Assembly: GCF_011765625.1 (NCBI RefSeq)
Contig: NZ_CP050313.1
Location: 3,592,501 to 3,656,500, forward strand
Direction: 5' to 3'
DNA: 64,000 bases
Source: Shewanella aestuarii
GTDB taxonomy: Bacteria; Pseudomonadota; Gammaproteobacteria; Enterobacterales; Shewanellaceae
Of this stretch, positions 14,808-24,963 are shown one piece after another (positions within the stretch are counted from its first letter, which is position 1; each line of letters opens with the position of its first letter). The position numbers and the translations under genes were made by a program. A model generated the notes under the pieces. The model searched no databases. It was given only the letters and a program-made list of their open reading frames with translations, and was not told where the DNA came from.

Positions 14808-15706
14808 CCATTCTCCTTGCCTTTTTTGGCCCTTGGGTGAGCACCATCATACACTTTCGCTAAATGCTGAAAGTCTAAGCTGGTATAAATTTGGGTGGTT
14901 GATAAGTTAGCATGGCCCAATAATTCTTGTACTGCACGTAAATCTGCACTTGATTCCAGCATATGGGTTGCAAATGAATGTCTTAATTTATGCGGATGCA
15001 CTTTTACTGATAATGCCTGTTGCTGCCCCCATTTATTCATCCGCGCTTGAATACTGCGATGGGATAATCGCTTACCCTGATTACTGACAAATAACGCATC
15101 ACCAGCATCAAGGGTTGACATTTGTTGCCGAGCTTTAAGCCACTGCGCTAAGGCTTGCATTGCAAGTTTCCCAATCGGTACCACACGCTGCTTATCCCCT
15201 TTACCCAGCACTTTAACTTCAGCATTGTCTAACTGAATATCTGCACAATTTAGCCCTGCAAGCTCAGCTAAACGTAAACCGCTAGAATAAAACAGCTCCA
15301 TAATCGCTTTATCACGCACGGCTAAGGGATCATTTATATCAATATCGAGTAAATGACTAACTGCATCTACATCCATATTTTTAGGTAGGGGTTTATTTTG
15401 CTTAGGTGCACTCAGATTTTTTGCGGGATTAATCGTTATGTTGTTACCCCGCAATAAAAATGCATAAAACTGCTTTAAGGCTGATAAACATAAGGAAATA
15501 CTTCGAGGGCTAAGCCCTTGGCGGTGCAATTTAGCCAACACAGCTTGCAGTTGCTCACGGCTAGCGTCTTGCAACAAAACATCATTATGCAACAGGGCTT
15601 GAGCACGATTGAGCTCAAACACATAATTACGAGTAGTGTAAGCTGATAATTGCCGTTCTGAAGTAAGGTATTGTATAAACGCGGCAACCCAATCCGTTTT
15701 TGCCAT
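14804..15706 (-). CDS. xerC: Site-specific tyrosine recombinase XerC
   Basis: XerC acts with XerD at dif, under FtsK control, to resolve chromosome dimers. The 300-aa protein is the normal length. An N-terminal SAM-like DNA-binding domain (residues 5-90) precedes the catalytic domain with all six residues: Arg145 (SSGLRLAEL), Lys169, His239 and Arg242 ([12 protein letters not shown]), His265 ([10 protein letters not shown]) and Tyr274. The 4-bp overlap with yigB and the close DUF484 gene upstream reproduce the E. coli order. It is not part of an integron or phage, as there are no attachment sites or cassettes nearby. Confidence 0.95.
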   Translation of the reverse strand: MAKTDWVAAFIQYLTSERQLSAYTTRNYVFELNRAQALLHNDVLLQDASREQLQAVLAKLHRQGLSPRSISLCLSALKQFYAFLLRGNNITINPAKNLSAPKQNKPLPKNMDVDAVSHLLDIDINDPLAVRDKAIMELFYSSGLRLAELAGLNCADIQLDNAEVKVLGKGDKQRVVPIGKLAMQALAQWLKARQQMSTLDAGDALFVSNQGKRLSHRSIQARMNKWGQQQALSVKVHPHKLRHSFATHMLESSADLRAVQELLGHANLSTTQIYTSLDFQHLAKVYDGAHPRAKKGKENG

Positions 15707-15739
15707 CGTGACAACTCCTACTGTGACATGAAAAGGCGT

Positions 15740-16474
15740 TTAAAACTTCGGTAATATATGATCGAGTAGCCGTTGTAATTGACTAAACAACAACGAATCC
15801 ATCCCCGGATGAAAATGGGCGGGATCGGCACTGGCAATGGCAAAAATCACCTGACCGTTATCATCTGATAATCGGGTCAGCGCCACAGAGCCCACCTCAC
15901 TACCAAATAATCGCTTAGATTCTGATTGAGTTAAACGACCAAAATAATAACCGCTATGAATACGATTGCGCCAAATGTTGGCTAATTCGTTATCAATGTC
16001 ATGTACCGTAATTAATCGGACATGAGTAAAGCCAAATTCAGACTTTAACCCTTCTGAAAGCAATTGGCGTGCTTCACCTAACTCTTGGCAAGCAAGCAGT
16101 TTGAATGATAACTCATTGTTAAATAAAAATATCCGCTCATTTTGTTTAGCGACATTCATTAATGCAGTAATTTCTTCTTCTAACTGGCTTACCCGCTGAC
16201 GCAGAATTTCTTGGCGACGCTCAACTAAAGATACAGTACCGCGTTCATGATGACTCATTCGCATTGCGACAAGTAATTCAGGATGACGATTAAAAAACTC
16301 TGGATTATCTAACAGGTAATCTCTGACTAATGATTCATCAAGCACTTGATGACTAAGATGCGCTAACATTTCAGCACTTAAATCACTGCCAAGGGCATCC
16401 ATACTTGAACCATGTTCAACAGTCATCATGTCATTAGTTAAGACTGCATCGGTTACCGAGGTTATATCGCTCAT
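15740..16474 (-). CDS. DUF484 family protein (YigA-like)
   Basis: The 244-aa cytosolic protein has a conserved N-terminal helical part (VRDYLLDNPEFFNRHPELL, the family hallmark), a coiled-coil segment (about 80-115, RQEILRQRVSQLEEEITAL) and a C-terminal GAF-like domain (about 120-240). Function is unknown. In gammaproteobacteria the gene is regularly found between dapF and xerC, as here. The start at 16474 has no strong ribosome-binding site. An N-terminal extension of about 30 residues, rich in S/T/D, precedes the conserved part. Confidence 0.85.
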   Translation of the reverse strand: MSDITSVTDAVLTNDMMTVEHGSSMDALGSDLSAEMLAHLSHQVLDESLVRDYLLDNPEFFNRHPELLVAMRMSHHERGTVSLVERRQEILRQRVSQLEEEITALMNVAKQNERIFLFNNELSFKLLACQELGEARQLLSEGLKSEFGFTHVRLITVHDIDNELANIWRNRIHSGYYFGRLTQSESKRLFGSEVGSVALTRLSDDNGQVIFAIASADPAHFHPGMDSLLFSQLQRLLDHILPKF

Positions 16475-16503
16475 AAAAACTACTTATCGTCTGTTAGTGA
16501 AAA

Positions 16504-17331
16504 TTACAGTTGAATTTGACCATCATATACATGTTCTGCCGGGCCTGTCATCCATAGCGGTTTGCCTTCGCCTTCCCAATTAATGATTAATGTGCCACCA
16601 GGAAGGTCTACTCGCACTTGTTTTTCAAGCTTATTTTGCAACTGACCAACCGCTGCTGCTGCGCAGGCGCCTGTGCCACAGGCTAAGGTTTCTGCAGCGC
16701 CACGCTCGTATACTCTTAGCTTAATGTGGCTTGAGCTGACAACTTGCATAAAACCAACGTTAACCCCTTTAGGGAAACGTTCGTGATTGGTCAACATTGA
16801 ACCTATCTCTTCAACTGCCGCAAAATCAACATCTTCCACTTCCAACACACAATGAGGATTCCCCATAGAAATCGCACCGCATAAAAATGTCTGTATTGGC
16901 GTTTGCAATAAATAGGTTTTTTCACTCTTTTTAGCTTTAAACGGAATTTGGGATGGCTCAGTAATAGGCACGCCCATGTTCACCGTAACATTGCCGTCAC
17001 GCTCTACCCGTAAAGTAATTTTGCCCGAACTGGTACTAACGCGGATTTTATTTTTATTGGTTAAGCCTTTATTACGGACAAATCGAGCAAAGCAACGTGC
17101 GCCATTGCCGCACTGCTCAACCTCAGTGCCGTCAGCATTAAAAATACGATAATGAAAATCTAAGTCTGGATTGTAAGGCGGCTCCACCAACAATAATTGG
17201 TCAAAACCAATACCAAAGTTACGGTCGGCCAAACGACGGATTTGGTCCGGCGAAAAAAATACATTTTGAGTCACGCCATCAACCACCATAAAGTCGTTGC
17301 CTAGCCCATGCATTTTTGTAAATTGAATCAA
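16504..17331 (-). CDS. dapF: Diaminopimelate epimerase
   Basis: DapF interconverts LL- and meso-diaminopimelate, feeding lysine and peptidoglycan. It is a PLP-independent enzyme with two catalytic cysteines in pseudo-symmetric halves: Cys74 ([10 protein letters not shown]) and Cys218 ([11 protein letters not shown]). The start [14 protein letters not shown] is the family's usual opening. The length of 275 aa is normal. The gene lies directly downstream of lysA, which uses its product. Confidence 0.97.
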   Translation of the reverse strand: MIQFTKMHGLGNDFMVVDGVTQNVFFSPDQIRRLADRNFGIGFDQLLLVEPPYNPDLDFHYRIFNADGTEVEQCGNGARCFARFVRNKGLTNKNKIRVSTSSGKITLRVERDGNVTVNMGVPITEPSQIPFKAKKSEKTYLLQTPIQTFLCGAISMGNPHCVLEVEDVDFAAVEEIGSMLTNHERFPKGVNVGFMQVVSSSHIKLRVYERGAAETLACGTGACAAAAVGQLQNKLEKQVRVDLPGGTLIINWEGEGKPLWMTGPAEHVYDGQIQL

Positions 17332-17359
17332 GGGAATTTCCTTATCAAACTTATTATAT

Positions 17360-17392
17360 CCTCTGTGATATTGAGTAAACTTACCACAGAGG
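17360..17392 (-). other. Hairpin between lysA and dapF
   Basis: CCTCTGTG / CACAGAGG, a perfect 8-bp stem with a 17-nt loop in the 84-bp gap. There is no U-run on the transcribed strand, so it is more likely a processing or stabilising structure than a terminator. Possible role is inferred only. Confidence 0.35.
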
Positions 17393-17415
17393 CTTGTACC
17401 AGTTTTTGAGGTATT

Positions 17416-18660
17416 TTAAGGGAGTAAGTGTTCACCTTGCCACAACTGTGCAAGTGTTTCACGCTCTCGAACTAACACATCTTTGTCACCGTCAACCATA
17501 ACCTCTGCCACACGAGGACGAGAGTTATAGTTTGATGACATAACAAAGCCATACGCGCCACTTGAACGTACAGCAAGCAAGTCACCTTTTTTGACCGACA
17601 ACTGGCGATCTTTTCCTAAAAAGTCACCGGTTTCACACACAGGGCCAACCACATCGTAGGCATAGGTTTGCCCGTCAGTTTGCTGTACCGGAATAATATT
17701 TTGCCATGCGCTATAAAGTGATGGTCGAATAAGGTCATTCATTGCTCCATCAACAATCGCAAAGCGCTTATCGCTGTTTTCTTTAAGGTATAAAACTTCG
17801 GTCACAAAGATACCCGCATTAGCAGCAATGGCACGACCAGGTTCAAAAATGAGTTTTAATGGTCTGTTGCCCAAACGCTCAACTAAAGCCGCTGCATACG
17901 CATCAGGATGTGGAGGCGTTTCATCATTGTAAGGTACGCCTAAACCACCACCTACATCGAAATGCTCAATCACAATACCTTGCTCAGCCAGCCTATCAAT
18001 CAAGGCTAGCATGCGATCCATAGCATCTAAAAAGGGTTTTATTTCAGTTAGCTGCGAACCAATGTGACAATCGACCCCTTTAACTTGTAAATGCGCTAAT
18101 TGTGCAGCACGAGCAAACACTTGCTCCGCTTCGTCCATCGCAATACCAAACTTATTTTCTTTCAGTCCGGTTGAAATATAAGGATGAGTACCAGCATCGA
18201 CATCAGGATTAATACGTAGCGATACTGGGGCAACTTTATTTATTCTACCGGCCACTTCGTTTAGTTGCTCAAGCTCAGCGCTTGATTCAACATTAAAACA
18301 ATAAATGCCCAAGTTTAAGGCTAACTCCATTTCAGCAACGGTTTTACCCACCCCTGAAAACACCACTTTTTGAGGATCGCCGCCAGCTTGAATGACCCGA
18401 GATAACTCACCGCCGGACACAATATCAAAACCACTGCCTAAACGCGCCAAAGCATTTAATACACCAAGGTTTGAATTAGCCTTAACCGCATAACAAATTA
18501 AATGAGGGTGGTCAGCAACCGCTTTATCGAATGCGTGCCAGTGACGCTCTAATGTGGCACGAGAATAAATATAAAGCGGCGTGCCATGTTTTTTAGCGAG
18601 CGCATCTACATTACAATCTTCAGCAAATAATTTATTATTTTGGTAGGTAAAAAAATCCAC
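17416..18660 (-). CDS. lysA: Diaminopimelate decarboxylase
   Basis: LysA is the PLP-dependent enzyme that decarboxylates meso-DAP to L-lysine. It is an alanine-racemase-fold TIM barrel with PLP Lys60 (ICYAVKANSN), the glycine-rich phosphate loop HFDVGGGLGVPY, and a C-terminal beta domain with the catalytic Cys in GPVCETGDFLG and the YGFVMSSNYNSRPR motif. The 414-aa length is typical. It sits between lptM and dapF; E. coli keeps lysA elsewhere, so this pairing is the Shewanella/Pseudomonas-like arrangement. Confidence 0.97.
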   Translation of the reverse strand: MDFFTYQNNKLFAEDCNVDALAKKHGTPLYIYSRATLERHWHAFDKAVADHPHLICYAVKANSNLGVLNALARLGSGFDIVSGGELSRVIQAGGDPQKVVFSGVGKTVAEMELALNLGIYCFNVESSAELEQLNEVAGRINKVAPVSLRINPDVDAGTHPYISTGLKENKFGIAMDEAEQVFARAAQLAHLQVKGVDCHIGSQLTEIKPFLDAMDRMLALIDRLAEQGIVIEHFDVGGGLGVPYNDETPPHPDAYAAALVERLGNRPLKLIFEPGRAIAANAGIFVTEVLYLKENSDKRFAIVDGAMNDLIRPSLYSAWQNIIPVQQTDGQTYAYDVVGPVCETGDFLGKDRQLSVKKGDLLAVRSSGAYGFVMSSNYNSRPRVAEVMVDGDKDVLVRERETLAQLWQGEHLLP

Positions 18661-18675
18661 AATGCGCTTCCTTTA

Positions 18676-18864
18676 TTAATGCGGTTGTTCTGTGTTGTTA
18701 GGTATTTCTGCCGGCTCTTTTGTCGCATTTGCTTCAACAGCGGGTTCAGAAGTTTGATTCACTTCTGAAGCGGGAGTTTTATATAACGCCCCTTTTTGGC
18801 CACATGCAGTGACGACTAGGCTAGCAAGCAAAAGTAATAAAAGCAGTCTCATTTTTCTCAACAT
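18676..18864 (-). CDS. lptM: Small lipoprotein LptM (YifL)
   Basis: In E. coli LptM binds the LptD-LptE lipopolysaccharide translocon and helps LptD mature. The 62-aa protein has a signal peptide rich in leucine and a lipobox ending in Cys21 (LVVTAC), followed at once by the family signature GQKGALYKTP. The remaining tail is low-complexity, rich in E, T, P and N. Two starts are possible (Met1 and Met5); I kept Met1, though neither has a clear ribosome-binding site. It is the first gene of the lysA-dapF block and divergent from cyaY with a 67-bp gap. Confidence 0.85.
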   Translation of the reverse strand: MLRKMRLLLLLLLASLVVTACGQKGALYKTPASEVNQTSEPAVEANATKEPAEIPNNTEQPH

Positions 18865-18931
18865 CTATGCATCTAATCAATTATGGCCTTATAATCGCAT
18901 TCATAACGCAGAAAGCAAAGGATAGAAATGC

Positions 18932-19261
18932 ATGGCAATCACAGATACAGAGTTTCACCAATTGGCTGATGAAATTTTCAGCGCCATTGATAGCGCCATT
19001 GACAAAGCGATTGATGAACAAGATGCGGATGTTGATGTTAATTATAGCGGCAACGTGGTGCAGTTAACCTTTGAAGATGGTTCGCAAATAGTGATAAATA
19101 AACAGGAACCATTGCACGAGATTTGGTTAGCGACAAGAACAGGCGGATATCACTTCACTTACCAAGATGGCCAATGGTTAGATACCCGCAACAACCTTGC
19201 TTTTATTCCTTTTGTACTGGATGCCATTGCCAAACAAGGCGGCATTGTCATCAATATCTAA
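18932..19261 (+). CDS. cyaY: Frataxin-like iron-sulfur assembly protein CyaY
   Basis: CyaY binds iron and modulates IscS activity in Fe-S cluster assembly. The 109-aa protein has the frataxin fold markers: an acidic first helix ([21 protein letters not shown]), a strand ending in [15 protein letters not shown], and the [12 protein letters not shown] segment with the conserved Trp. AAAGGA precedes the ATG. The gene is convergent with cyaA and divergent from lptM, as in E. coli. Confidence 0.95.
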   Translation: MAITDTEFHQLADEIFSAIDSAIDKAIDEQDADVDVNYSGNVVQLTFEDGSQIVINKQEPLHEIWLATRTGGYHFTYQDGQWLDTRNNLAFIPFVLDAIAKQGGIVINI

Positions 19262-19282
19262 AGCAAATCTAGCTTGAATGAC

Positions 19283-19315
19283 AAATGGGCTGTGTTTAAA
19301 AAGCAGAGCCCATTT
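19283..19315. terminator. Hairpin between cyaY and cyaA, overlapping the cyaA 3' end
   Basis: AAATGGGCT (19283-19291) and AGCCCATTT (19307-19315) form a perfect 9-bp stem. The right arm lies inside the last codons of cyaA. T-runs are weak on both strands, so termination is plausible but not certain. Confidence 0.4.
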
Positions 19316-21704
19316 CATCCTCTTTCACCCCAAATGGTACCACTTTAAGCTGGCCATTTATCCTGACTAGTTGATAAAACTGCGGCATATTAAAATAGGT
19401 TTGCTGCTCTTTATGATGATTTTTTACAAAACGTATACTCTGCTGAGTCACATAGCTTTGCAGTGATACGCTATCAATCACAAACTGACGTAATTGGTTA
19501 TCTTCATCAGCTTGAATCACTTCTAACTGCTTATTCAACTGGCGTAAAAATATCTGAATTGAGCCTTTAGCAAGATAATTTTGAATAATTGCCGGCACTT
19601 TTGAATAAGGCTCCTCGGGTAATTCTGGACGTGGCAATGACACAATCGGTCGACTCACATTTTTATGAAATAGTTCAGAGGGCTTATCCAAAAGACGATA
19701 CATCATCTCAAGGGAGTTAAAGTACAATCCGTATTTATTATCCCCTAAATGCATTTCTAACATTAGGGTTTGGCTATCGGTGACTCTTTGGATCATGTGA
19801 TAACACTGCAATAATAGCTGCTTAAGTTGATCACGTAATTGTTTGGAGAGTTTTGCCGCACAACTAATCACTGATAAATGAGTATTATCGCTAGCTCGCC
19901 TTAAACCCAGTGCAATAAATGAAATCGCTTCGAGTAACGCGGTTTCACCGCTGAATCGATGACTATGCCACTCTCCCCAACTGTTTAAACAGACAATATC
20001 AACACTGGACAGCATATTGAGTTTACCTCGACCGAACGAGAAAATATCACCATTCATGTAATCAGCCATAATTTCTTGGCCGTGCCAATTGGCCGTTAAA
20101 TCATTATCAACATTGGCAACAAATATAATGCGCCGATAAAACCAAGGCTGGCATAAATCACGCTTGGTGACATCTGTTGCTAAGGTTAATTCAGTGGTTA
20201 ACTTAAAAGCTAGATAACTCAGCTTAAGGGCATAATTTTTACTACATTCAAATGCTATCCATTGTGTCTTTTTCACAGCCAGTCCATTCATCACAGCCCA
20301 AGCAACTAAATCAGTGACAGTGTCAGCTGAAAATAGTGCTTGCTGACCGATAAGTTGCTTTTGCTGGCTTACCCCGCGATATAAGTGATAGCGAGCATCT
20401 TTTTTAGAAAACAATACCGCTAAATACTGCTCAGCAATCCCTTGGCTCCATAAACGATTTAAGGGTTGCAGTAGATGTGTTTCATCATTAAAAAAGCTAT
20501 GCAACTTGCGTGCAAGTAAACCAAGCTCTTCCACTCTCATGCGGTCACTTAACTCATACTTAGAAGCAAACTGAAGTAAGTTTTTATAACTAATAAGCAT
20601 TAGCTCGTTTAGTTGCTGATTAAACCACTGTAATTGGCCCGAATGCCAGCTGGAGGCGTTATCTAAAGTCACTAACAAACTGCTTGGCCAACGCCAATCA
20701 GTCACCAATTGCGACAGCTTTTTAAAACGCCAATCATGACGACTTTTTTGCGGGTCTGACAATGCCACACCACATTTAAGATAAAAGCAACGACGCATAA
20801 TTTCTAAGCGTCTAACTTCTCGTCGACCCATTAAATAATCTTCAATGCGGTAGTATAGTTTTAAATATGCATCGTTTTCATCGCTAAAGTCATCAGCAAG
20901 GCAAGCTTGCCAAATTTGCTTAGAAATCATGTTATTCGCAGGGTATTCACTGGCATAAACTTCAAGTAGTAATACTTTTAGTAAGGCTTTATGAGGTTTA
21001 TGTAATCCTTTGTATAACTGCCACAAGGAGGCGCCAAAATATTCACTAGCAGGAATATTCGCAAGCTCTCCCAAATTTAATAATTCATCACCCGATGCCT
21101 CTGGCCACCAAGCAATGGTTTTACCTGCCAGTTTAATATGCGAGCGATAAAACTCTTCTAATAGCAACCAATGCTGAACTGAGCCACTGTTATCTTCACC
21201 CACGGGTAAGCAGTTATCATAAAGACCACATTCTCGAAATTGAAAGGGATGAATGGTGTAGAAGTTAACTTCAAAATCAAAACTGGCGAACCATTGGGTA
21301 ATGGCTGTGGCTTTTTGGGTAATTAAATCAAGGTCAATTTGACTCAGACCTGACTGGTAAACCAACCATACGTCGACATCACTATTAGCATGCTGACCAA
21401 AACTGGCGGAACTGCCCATGGCATAAATACCTTCAAAGGCATAAGGCTGGTTTGAATCAAGTTCAATATAATCAATTTCAACATAATGACATGCGGCTCT
21501 CACGGCGCCGCTATTGCTAAAGCTTGCAATACCACTGGCGGTAAGTGGATTGATAAAACCGGGAAGCAAGCTGGAGTTGTGATGGAATAAATAAGGAATA
21601 AGTAAAAATAACTGCTGCTGTGTTAACGACAACACTTGGTTCACTCGTTGCATTCTTAACGAATTAAGCTTATTAACCTGTTGAAGTTCATAGCATTGCG
21701 ACAT
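19296..21704 (-). CDS. cyaA: Class I adenylate cyclase
   Basis: It makes cAMP from ATP, the signal for CRP. The 802-aa protein has the class I layout: an N-terminal catalytic region with the nucleotidyltransferase-type motif (MGSSASFGQHANSDVDVWLVY region, Gly-Ser and the Asp pair that bind metal), then a C-terminal regulatory region that in enterobacteria responds to the PTS. The length is close to the 848 aa of E. coli. It is divergent from hemC, as in many gammaproteobacteria. The start at 21704 (MSQCYELQQVNKL) has no strong ribosome-binding site. A candidate CRP site lies upstream. Confidence 0.95.
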   Translation of the reverse strand: MSQCYELQQVNKLNSLRMQRVNQVLSLTQQQLFLLIPYLFHHNSSLLPGFINPLTASGIASFSNSGAVRAACHYVEIDYIELDSNQPYAFEGIYAMGSSASFGQHANSDVDVWLVYQSGLSQIDLDLITQKATAITQWFASFDFEVNFYTIHPFQFRECGLYDNCLPVGEDNSGSVQHWLLLEEFYRSHIKLAGKTIAWWPEASGDELLNLGELANIPASEYFGASLWQLYKGLHKPHKALLKVLLLEVYASEYPANNMISKQIWQACLADDFSDENDAYLKLYYRIEDYLMGRREVRRLEIMRRCFYLKCGVALSDPQKSRHDWRFKKLSQLVTDWRWPSSLLVTLDNASSWHSGQLQWFNQQLNELMLISYKNLLQFASKYELSDRMRVEELGLLARKLHSFFNDETHLLQPLNRLWSQGIAEQYLAVLFSKKDARYHLYRGVSQQKQLIGQQALFSADTVTDLVAWAVMNGLAVKKTQWIAFECSKNYALKLSYLAFKLTTELTLATDVTKRDLCQPWFYRRIIFVANVDNDLTANWHGQEIMADYMNGDIFSFGRGKLNMLSSVDIVCLNSWGEWHSHRFSGETALLEAISFIALGLRRASDNTHLSVISCAAKLSKQLRDQLKQLLLQCYHMIQRVTDSQTLMLEMHLGDNKYGLYFNSLEMMYRLLDKPSELFHKNVSRPIVSLPRPELPEEPYSKVPAIIQNYLAKGSIQIFLRQLNKQLEVIQADEDNQLRQFVIDSVSLQSYVTQQSIRFVKNHHKEQQTYFNMPQFYQLVRINGQLKVVPFGVKEDEMGSAF

Positions 21705-22028
21705 ATTAACGATAAGATTCCATTCAATGGTGATATTTTTCAGGCCTTAATTAAGCCTTTAGGTATTACGTAGCTGGCCGTACATTCTACGGCATAAATG
21801 TGACGCGGTTCAAATATAGCTGATTATTGTGACAAAGGCGTTATATTGTTACTTATCATTTCAACTAGCATTCAGCTCAATATGAAATCAATGTTTTTAC
21901 TGATTGAATGACCTCAGTCAGCAAAAAATGCAGTGGGACTTCAAACAATTTACATCCGGTTATGACAAATTCCGCAATCAAATGTTAGCATTAACGCAAT
22001 TAATGTTATCTGATGGATAAATTTTGCT
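21705..22028. other. Divergent cyaA-hemC intergenic region
   Basis: This 324-bp gap contains the promoters of both genes. The half most similar to a CRP site is listed separately. Nearer to hemC I see no convincing promoter, and no hairpin or open frame of note. Confidence 0.5.
21799..21814. promoter_or_regulatory. Candidate CRP-binding site upstream of cyaA
   Basis: AAATGTGA-CGCGGT-TCAAATA: one half-site matches the TGTGA core fully, the other (TCAAA versus TCACA) has one mismatch. It is 95 bp upstream of the cyaA start. E. coli cyaA is repressed by CRP at its promoter, which makes feedback control plausible. Confidence 0.4.
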
Positions 22029-22958
22029 ATGTCTGAAAACACTATTCGTATCGCTACTCGTAAAAGTCCACTGGCCATGTGGCAAGCTGAGTTTGTTAAA
22101 GCTGAATTAGAGCGCATTCACCCAGGTTTAGTGGTTGAGTTGCTGCCAATGAGCACAAAAGGTGATGTGATTTTAGACACACCACTTGCTAAAGTCGGTG
22201 GTAAAGGCTTATTTGTTAAAGAGTTGGAAGTCGCCATGCTTGAAGGCCGTGCCGATATTGCTGTGCACTCGATGAAAGACGTTCCAGTCGACTTTCCTGA
22301 AGGCTTAGGTTTGCAGGTTATTTGTGAACGTGAAGACCCACGTGATGCTTTTGTATCAAACACTTACAAGAGTTTATCAGAATTACCACAAGGTGCAGTC
22401 GTTGGCACCTCAAGCTTACGTCGCCAATGTCAAATTCGCGCAGCTCGTCCAGATCTGGTGATAAAAGACTTACGCGGCAATGTTGGAACCCGCTTAGCGA
22501 AACTTGATAGTGGTGATTATGATGCCATTATTCTTGCTGCTGCAGGTTTAATCCGCCTAAAATTAGAGCAGCGTATCGCGGGCTTTATTTCTTCTGAAGA
22601 GTCTTTACCGGCTAATGGTCAAGGAGCTGTAGGTATTGAGTGTCGCACCGATGATGAGCGTGTTAAAGCATTATTAGCGCCCCTTGAGCATTTAGAAACT
22701 CGTTACCGCGTTCTTGCTGAACGAGCAATGAATACTCGTTTAGAAGGTGGTTGCCAAGTTCCAATTGGCGCGTATGCTGAAATCGAAGGTGATGTTATGA
22801 CATTACGCGGTTTAGTGGGTAACCCAGATGGAAGCCAAATTATTACCGGCCAAGTGACTGGTAATAAAACTCAAGCCATTGAGTTAGGTCAAGCATTAGC
22901 GGATGATCTATTAAGTCGCGGTGCAAAACCAATTCTTGATGCGGTTTACGCCAAGTAA
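22029..22958 (+). CDS. hemC: Porphobilinogen deaminase (hydroxymethylbilane synthase)
   Basis: HemC condenses four porphobilinogen molecules into hydroxymethylbilane. The dipyrromethane cofactor Cys is at 242 ([12 protein letters not shown]), and the arginine-rich active site ([23 protein letters not shown]) is intact, as is the [15 protein letters not shown] block ([14 protein letters not shown]). The 309-aa length is typical. It is the first gene of hemC-hemD-hemX-hemY, with 8 bp to hemD. Confidence 0.97.
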   Translation: MSENTIRIATRKSPLAMWQAEFVKAELERIHPGLVVELLPMSTKGDVILDTPLAKVGGKGLFVKELEVAMLEGRADIAVHSMKDVPVDFPEGLGLQVICEREDPRDAFVSNTYKSLSELPQGAVVGTSSLRRQCQIRAARPDLVIKDLRGNVGTRLAKLDSGDYDAIILAAAGLIRLKLEQRIAGFISSEESLPANGQGAVGIECRTDDERVKALLAPLEHLETRYRVLAERAMNTRLEGGCQVPIGAYAEIEGDVMTLRGLVGNPDGSQIITGQVTGNKTQAIELGQALADDLLSRGAKPILDAVYAK

Positions 22959-22966
22959 ACTTTGCG

Positions 22967-23689
22967 ATGAAAGTCTTGTTGACGCGACCCGATGGTCGTA
23001 ATCAAGAAATGATTGAGCAACTTGAAACCCGTCAAGTTGCTCATTTAGTCACCCCTCTTTTGGGGGTTGAAGCAACTCAATCCCCTGTCCCAAAGCAATT
23101 TTACAGCACTGATAATTTCATTTTTATCAGCACGAATGCTGTAACTTATGCCGCTGAAAAACTACAGCAGCACTTCCCCAAGCAAGCACGATACTTTGCT
23201 GTTGGCCAAGCTACTGCTGATGCGCTGACAAAACTCGGTTTGTCAATATTTACCGCGCCAGAATCTAGCCAAGATAGTGAAGGCTTATTATCGCTAGTTC
23301 AACTACAAAATGTTGATAAAAAATCATTTATTATCGTCAGAGGTAATGGCGGTAGAGAAACACTCGCGGAACAATTACGGCTTAGAGGTGCGCAGGTTGA
23401 TTACTGGGAAGTCTATCAGCGAACCCTACCGCACTATAACAACCAAGCCATTTGCCAACAATGGCAGGCGTTTGGAATCGATACCATTGTTGTTACTAGC
23501 GGTGAGATATTAGCCAACTTAATTGCGCTTATGCCAAAAGAATTATTTGCATGGCTGCGTTCATGTCATATCATAGTGCCGAGTAATCGCGTGGAATTAC
23601 AGGCAAATGCGTACGGTTTAAGCAATATAACCAATGCAAATGGAGCAAATACTCAAGCTATACTCAGGGCTTTGAGCTTGCCAAGCTAA
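22967..23689 (+). CDS. hemD: Uroporphyrinogen-III synthase
   Basis: HemD closes hydroxymethylbilane with inversion of ring D. The family is weakly conserved; this 240-aa protein shows the opening VLLTRPDGRNQEM, the FISTNAV stretch, the central YEVYQR-like segment (YWEVYQRTLP) and VVTSGEILANL near the end, spread over two linked alpha/beta domains. The position after hemC, by only 8 bp, supports the call strongly. Confidence 0.92.
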   Translation: MKVLLTRPDGRNQEMIEQLETRQVAHLVTPLLGVEATQSPVPKQFYSTDNFIFISTNAVTYAAEKLQQHFPKQARYFAVGQATADALTKLGLSIFTAPESSQDSEGLLSLVQLQNVDKKSFIIVRGNGGRETLAEQLRLRGAQVDYWEVYQRTLPHYNNQAICQQWQAFGIDTIVVTSGEILANLIALMPKELFAWLRSCHIIVPSNRVELQANAYGLSNITNANGANTQAILRALSLPS

Positions 23690-23781
23690 GTCAACAAAAC
23701 TAAGTCAATTGCCGCCACTAGGTTAAAAATAGCCATGATTATCGCTATTAATTTGTCGTATTTTGCTTTCAAGGACAGTTC

Positions 23782-24963
23782 ATGGAAAATAACACCCCCG
23801 AATCAATGCCCGCAGATCATAAAAACTCATCATCTGCAGAGCCCGCAAAAGACGACTCTCAAAAAAGTGCCGCCGTCAAACGCTCCCCAAGGCCTTCTAG
23901 TCGCCATCGCAGACATAGCAGTTCGTGGTGGGTACGATTAAGTATTTTTATTAGTTGGCTTGCTGCTGGTGCGGCCATCAGTGGTTGTTATTGGCTCTAT
24001 ATGCAACTTGATGTTCAACAAGCACAACAACAAATGATAAACGCTGAACTAGCCACGCTAACCCAACAAGAACAAGCGTTAACCCTTGAAATAAAACAAG
24101 CATTAATTACGCCAACCCGACGTATTGAGCAATTAGAGCGCCAACAGAGCGATTATACCAAGGCATACCAACAACTGGCCGAATTAAAACAAGCTCAACA
24201 ACAATTGCAGCAACGTATCGCAATTGTTGCCCAGCGCAGTCCAAACCATTGGATGGCTGCGGAAGCTGAATATCTAATCGGGATGGCCGGACGTAAGTTG
24301 TGGCTTGAAAAGGATCCACAAACCGCATCTCTTTTACTGCAAACCGCAGATAACCGCATTGAAGCCATGAAAGATCCTGCTTTACATCAACTTCGCAAAG
24401 CCTTAGCGCAAGATATTGCCGCAACTAAAGCGATTAAAACGACTGATATTAGTGGTGCAGTCTATAAAATTGATGCGTTAATCGAACAAATTAGCCGCTT
24501 GCCGCTAAATCAAGTAGATACTGAGATCCAGCCAGACCCATTGGCAGCGCCAATTACCGACTCAATTGATGACTGGCAAACCAATTTAGCCAAATCATTT
24601 AAGCAGTTTATGGATGGCTTTATTACCATTCGTGAACGCACCACAGACTTAGAGCCATTACTGCCTGTAGAGCAACACTGGTACTTAGTTGAAAATGTGC
24701 GTCATAAGCTTCTTCAATCTCAAATGGCCTTATACAACTATGATCAAAAGGCTTATCAAAATTCAGTAAATTATGCACTGAATTGGACCAAGCAATATTT
24801 CGATAATAGCGACAGCAATACCCAACACGTGATTAAACAATTAGAGCAAGTTTCGCAGTTAAAAATTGAATCAATTCATGGCTACCAATTTAAGTCGACC
24901 CCACTAATTCAACAGCTTGTTAGCTATGGCGATATGATGCCAACTGAGGAGCCAAGCTTATGA
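23782..24963 (+). CDS. hemX: HemX, inner-membrane protein of the heme operon
   Basis: The 393-aa protein has a basic, low-complexity cytoplasmic N-terminus (about 1-47, with RSPRPSSRHRRH), one membrane anchor (about 48-76), then a long coiled-coil periplasmic part (about 80-150, very rich in Q and L) and a globular C-terminal domain of the HemX type. It resembles the uroporphyrinogen-III C-methyltransferase-annotated HemX of E. coli, but lacks a methyltransferase fold, so the enzyme name used in databases is misleading. It overlaps hemY by 4 bp (ATGA at 24960). Function is not established. Confidence 0.9.
   Translation: MENNTPESMPADHKNSSSAEPAKDDSQKSAAVKRSPRPSSRHRRHSSSWWVRLSIFISWLAAGAAISGCYWLYMQLDVQQAQQQMINAELATLTQQEQALTLEIKQALITPTRRIEQLERQQSDYTKAYQQLAELKQAQQQLQQRIAIVAQRSPNHWMAAEAEYLIGMAGRKLWLEKDPQTASLLLQTADNRIEAMKDPALHQLRKALAQDIAATKAIKTTDISGAVYKIDALIEQISRLPLNQVDTEIQPDPLAAPITDSIDDWQTNLAKSFKQFMDGFITIRERTTDLEPLLPVEQHWYLVENVRHKLLQSQMALYNYDQKAYQNSVNYALNWTKQYFDNSDSNTQHVIKQLEQVSQLKIESIHGYQFKSTPLIQQLVSYGDMMPTEEPSL

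Noticed and set aside
14804..15706. Tyrosine recombinase considered as a mark of an integrated element
   Set aside because: It is chromosomal XerC in its conserved operon; no attachment repeats or phage genes are near.
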